50,412 nt of DNA from Nitratireductor sp. (GTDB lineage: Bacteria > Pseudomonadota > Alphaproteobacteria > Rhizobiales > Rhizobiaceae), in assembly GCA_017854535.1 (NCBI GenBank), contig JAFMHL010000031.1:1-50412 (forward strand), read 5' to 3'. Positions 48,828 to 50,412 of this stretch are shown here, one piece after another. The position numbers were made by a program, and so were the translations under genes. The first letter of the stretch is position 1, and every line of letters begins with the position of its first letter. The notes under the pieces were generated by a model. It was not told the DNA's origin. It made no database searches and was given only the letters and a program-made list of their open reading frames with translations.

Positions 48828-49004
48828 ATGCGATTTCTACGCCGCAAAGATGTCGAAAAAAGAACTGGGCTTTCACGCTCTTCGATTTACGACCACATGT
48901 CCAAAGGAAACTTCCCGCAGAATTTTAAAGTCGGCCATAGGGCCGTTGCTTGGCTGGAAGAAGATATTGATAAGTGGATGCAATCGCGAATTCCAAACGG
49001 ATAG
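48828..49004 (+). CDS. AlpA-family excisionase/regulator
   Basis: A 58-residue MerR-like HTH protein: RRKDVEKRTGLSRSSIYDHMSKGNFPQNFKVGHRAVAWLEEDIDKWM, the full AlpA pattern. Such proteins activate or direct excision of integrated phages and islands. The ATG at 48828 follows GAGGGTG at good spacing; an in-frame ATG at 48813 overlaps that site. It supports the view that this region was an integrative element. Confidence 0.88.
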   Translation: MRFLRRKDVEKRTGLSRSSIYDHMSKGNFPQNFKVGHRAVAWLEEDIDKWMQSRIPNG

Positions 49005-49363
49005 CGTTGATTGATCACAGTATACGATCTGATCCTATTTCCCGTGCGTTTGCTTATCGGCAAATGCGACACTTATTATGAAGTGAAATGAAACGAAGTA
49101 AAAAATATGATATAATTATTCTGTTTCGAATGAGGGAACTCATTGTTATTTGTATAATCAAAAAATACAAAAATATAAATAGAGTTATAGACACGACCAA
49201 AACTTGATGAACACCTGAACGTCACATTTCTGATGTTCTCTTTATTATTTGAAGCCGGAAAAATCCGCACTCTGATTTTATCAAGCAGCAAAACTATAAC
49301 ATTCGCAGTGCTTCCGCTGCGTCTATAGTTCAATAGTGAATTAAGAAAACGAAATGAAATCCA
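49005..49363. other. AT-rich gap in the accessory region
   Basis: About 360 bases of AT-rich DNA with no supported gene. A minus-strand open frame covering 49076-49507 is rejected because it is antisense to the recombinase remnant. The notable feature is an imperfect palindrome at 49292-49330: AACTATA and TATAGTT outer arms with CGCAG/CTGCG inside. Confidence 0.5.
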
Positions 49364-49595
49364 ATGAAAACGATTGGGGCTGTTGCTGAGTTTGAGAAAG
49401 AAATCATGATCGACCGAACGCCAAAAAGGCGGTATCGTGAATGCTAAAAAGTCTGGCGTTAAGTTTGGAAGAAAACCAACTGCAAGAAACAAGAAAACCC
49501 AGATCAATAGTTTGAAATATGATGGATTAGGCGCTGCCGAGATTGCATCAAAACTGGGTATATCCCGCGCGTCAGTATGCCGCCTATTACATTGA
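49364..49595 (+). pseudogene. Frameshifted C-terminal remnant of a serine recombinase (resolvase/invertase)
   Basis: The first frame reads TIGAVAEFEKEIMI, matching the end of the resolvase catalytic domain. Near 49410-49416 the frame shifts by one base, and the second frame continues ERQKGGIVNAKKSGVKFGRK, then the helix-turn-helix GLGAAEIASKLGISRASVCR to a stop at 49595. The N-terminal catalytic-Ser half is absent. It is therefore a dead fragment of a Tn3-type or invertase-type recombinase. Confidence 0.85.
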
Positions 49596-49744
49596 TTTAT
49601 ATAGACAAATTGTTAAAAATGTGATATATATAAATAGATATTAACGACTACATTGAAGCATTTTTTATTATATGTAGCGTACGCTACTTTTGGGCTTTTA
49701 ATCTTCGATATTTTAAACCGATTCGCTGTATTTTATACGCGTCT

Positions 49745-50311
49745 ATGATGAAGCTATACCAGATAAAGAAACAAAAAATGAATATACAAACATCCATTCT
49801 TAAACAAGATAATCTGATAGATTCAACTGTTACAAATGTACTGGAAAAAATAGAAGAAAATCCAAATCTAGTGCCGTACTTTGTAACTGTGAAATATATC
49901 GATTTTGACAAACTATCACATCATCAAAAAAAAGCTGAAAGTGCAATTGAACTAATGTGGTCGCGTCATGAGAAAATTCATCGTCACATTACTGCAAATA
50001 TGCTGAAAAATTTTACTAAGAAACCACATCTGCATCCCATAGCATTTGATTTTGTTGATGTGCCTGGCACCAGACAAAGAGCCAATATTGATCTTTACAA
50101 CTCAAGATCATTTCATTCACACGGGATTTGGTTGCTCGACAAATCCATTATCGAGAAATGGGACGCACTAATAAGCGATGATTTCAAGAAGATAACAACA
50201 CACAATTCTATGCGTTATCTTGAAAGTATTCATGCAGAGCGAGTTCCAATAGATGAATTAAAGAAGACAGTTTCCTACGCTACTAAATTATTCGATTTGA
50301 ATAGCCCCTAG
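49745..50311 (+). CDS. Putative HUH-endonuclease-like (Rep-type) protein
   Basis: A 188-residue protein. Three motifs occur in the order expected of rolling-circle Rep/relaxase HUH enzymes: PYFVTVKY (motif I, residues 44-51), SFHSHGIWLL with His-Ser-His (124-126) in place of the metal-binding HUH, and SYATKLF with Tyr178 and Lys181 for the nicking Tyr. No wider match is recognised, and the protein is shorter than most Reps. An alternative start is ATG 49778. The sequence is AT-rich compared with the core genes. The IS3 element begins just after its stop. Confidence 0.45.
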   Translation: MMKLYQIKKQKMNIQTSILKQDNLIDSTVTNVLEKIEENPNLVPYFVTVKYIDFDKLSHHQKKAESAIELMWSRHEKIHRHITANMLKNFTKKPHLHPIAFDFVDVPGTRQRANIDLYNSRSFHSHGIWLLDKSIIEKWDALISDDFKKITTHNSMRYLESIHAERVPIDELKKTVSYATKLFDLNSP

Positions 50312-50314
50312 AAT

Positions 50315-50412
50315 TGTAGACACCTTGTACCTTAAAAATGAGGACAAGGAGACTGACATGGGCAAGCCAAGATTTACCGAAGATTTCAAGATTGATGCCA
50401 TCAAACAGATTA
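50315..50412 (+). mobile_element. Left end of an IS3-family insertion sequence
   Basis: The likely terminal repeat begins TGTAGACACCTTGTACC at 50315, four bases after the upstream stop. It is followed by AAGGAG and the ATG at 50358 of the first transposase frame. The right end is outside the window, so the boundary is inferred. Confidence 0.6.
50358..50412 (+). CDS. IS3-family transposase OrfA, N-terminal part
   Basis: The 18 visible residues, MGKPRFTEDFKIDAIKQI, are the opening of an IS3/IS911-type OrfA helix-turn-helix protein, which binds the element's ends. AAGGAG sits upstream of the ATG. The gene runs off the right edge. Confidence 0.85.
   Translation, partial: MGKPRFTEDFKIDAIKQI

Noticed and set aside
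49292-49330. Integron attC site
   Set aside because: The AAC...GTT polarity fits, but the flanking bases do not match the RYYYAAC and GTTRRRY boxes and no integron gene is present.
49076-49507. A 143-codon open frame on the minus strand
   Set aside because: It is Phe/Asn-rich from AT-rich DNA and runs antisense to the serine-recombinase remnant, which has clear homology.
1-50412. CRISPR array
   Set aside because: No regularly spaced repeats with unique spacers and no cas genes were seen.

Overview
The window is a chromosomal segment of an alphaproteobacterium, most probably a Hyphomicrobiales (Rhizobiales) member. The evidence is gene order plus gene identity: gshB-yraN-rsmI, hemW-rdgB-rph opposite hrcA-grpE, glnD-murJ-trpS, miaB-phoH-ybeY-tlyC-lnt, a PraR-type regulator before metK, the rimP-nusA-ylxR-infB-rbfA-truB-rpsO-pnp cluster, and fabA-fabB-fabI opposite an Irr-type Fur-family regulator. 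Most of the window is compact housekeeping DNA. Several genes appear to start at TTG with a good ribosome binding site in front.

Layout. Positions 1-2700 are a disturbed left edge. A roughly 40-codon internal scrap of comM (yifB) abuts a truncated gene that joins nucleoside-deoxyribosyltransferase/TIR-like domains to a P-loop ATPase. A cluster of palindromic intergenic repeats, a YczE-like membrane protein and a secreted WYL-like protein follow. 2688-9174 is a leftward block for glutathione synthesis, YraN, RsmI, HemW, RdgB and RNase PH, interrupted by a rightward LpoA/LppC-like lipoprotein. 9366-26526 runs rightward: heat-shock control (hrcA, grpE), nitrogen sensing (glnD), lipid II flipping (murJ), tryptophanyl-tRNA synthesis, Fe-S carriage (Nfu), tRNA modification (tsaB, miaB), RimI, PlsC, the phoH-ybeY-tlyC-lnt envelope/RNA group and a PraR-like regulator. 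26666-39088 is a translation/RNA superblock from metK to pnp, marked by several clear intrinsic terminators. 39212-47503 carries a DUF2799 lipoprotein, a ZntB-like transporter, an RsmC-like methyltransferase, a DUF302 protein, the fabA-fabB-fabI unsaturated fatty-acid operon, irr, msrA and a small membrane protein.

From about 47600 to the right end lies an accessory region hung on a tRNA-Ser(GGA) gene. The tRNA is preceded by a 29-bp direct duplication of its own 5' end, a terminator-like hairpin and a degenerate inverted copy of its D-arm/anticodon region. Downstream come a tandem GTCCCC repeat, AT-rich DNA, an unknown protein, an AlpA-type excisionase/regulator, a frameshifted serine-recombinase remnant, a protein with HUH-endonuclease-like motifs, and the left end of an IS3-family element cut by the window edge. 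This looks like a decaying tRNA-anchored integrative element.

The strongest candidates for something undescribed are the truncated two-domain NDT/TIR-like ATPase inside a broken comM, the rearranged tRNA-Ser locus, and the possible HUH protein. All functional calls rest on reading the sequence; no database search was run.
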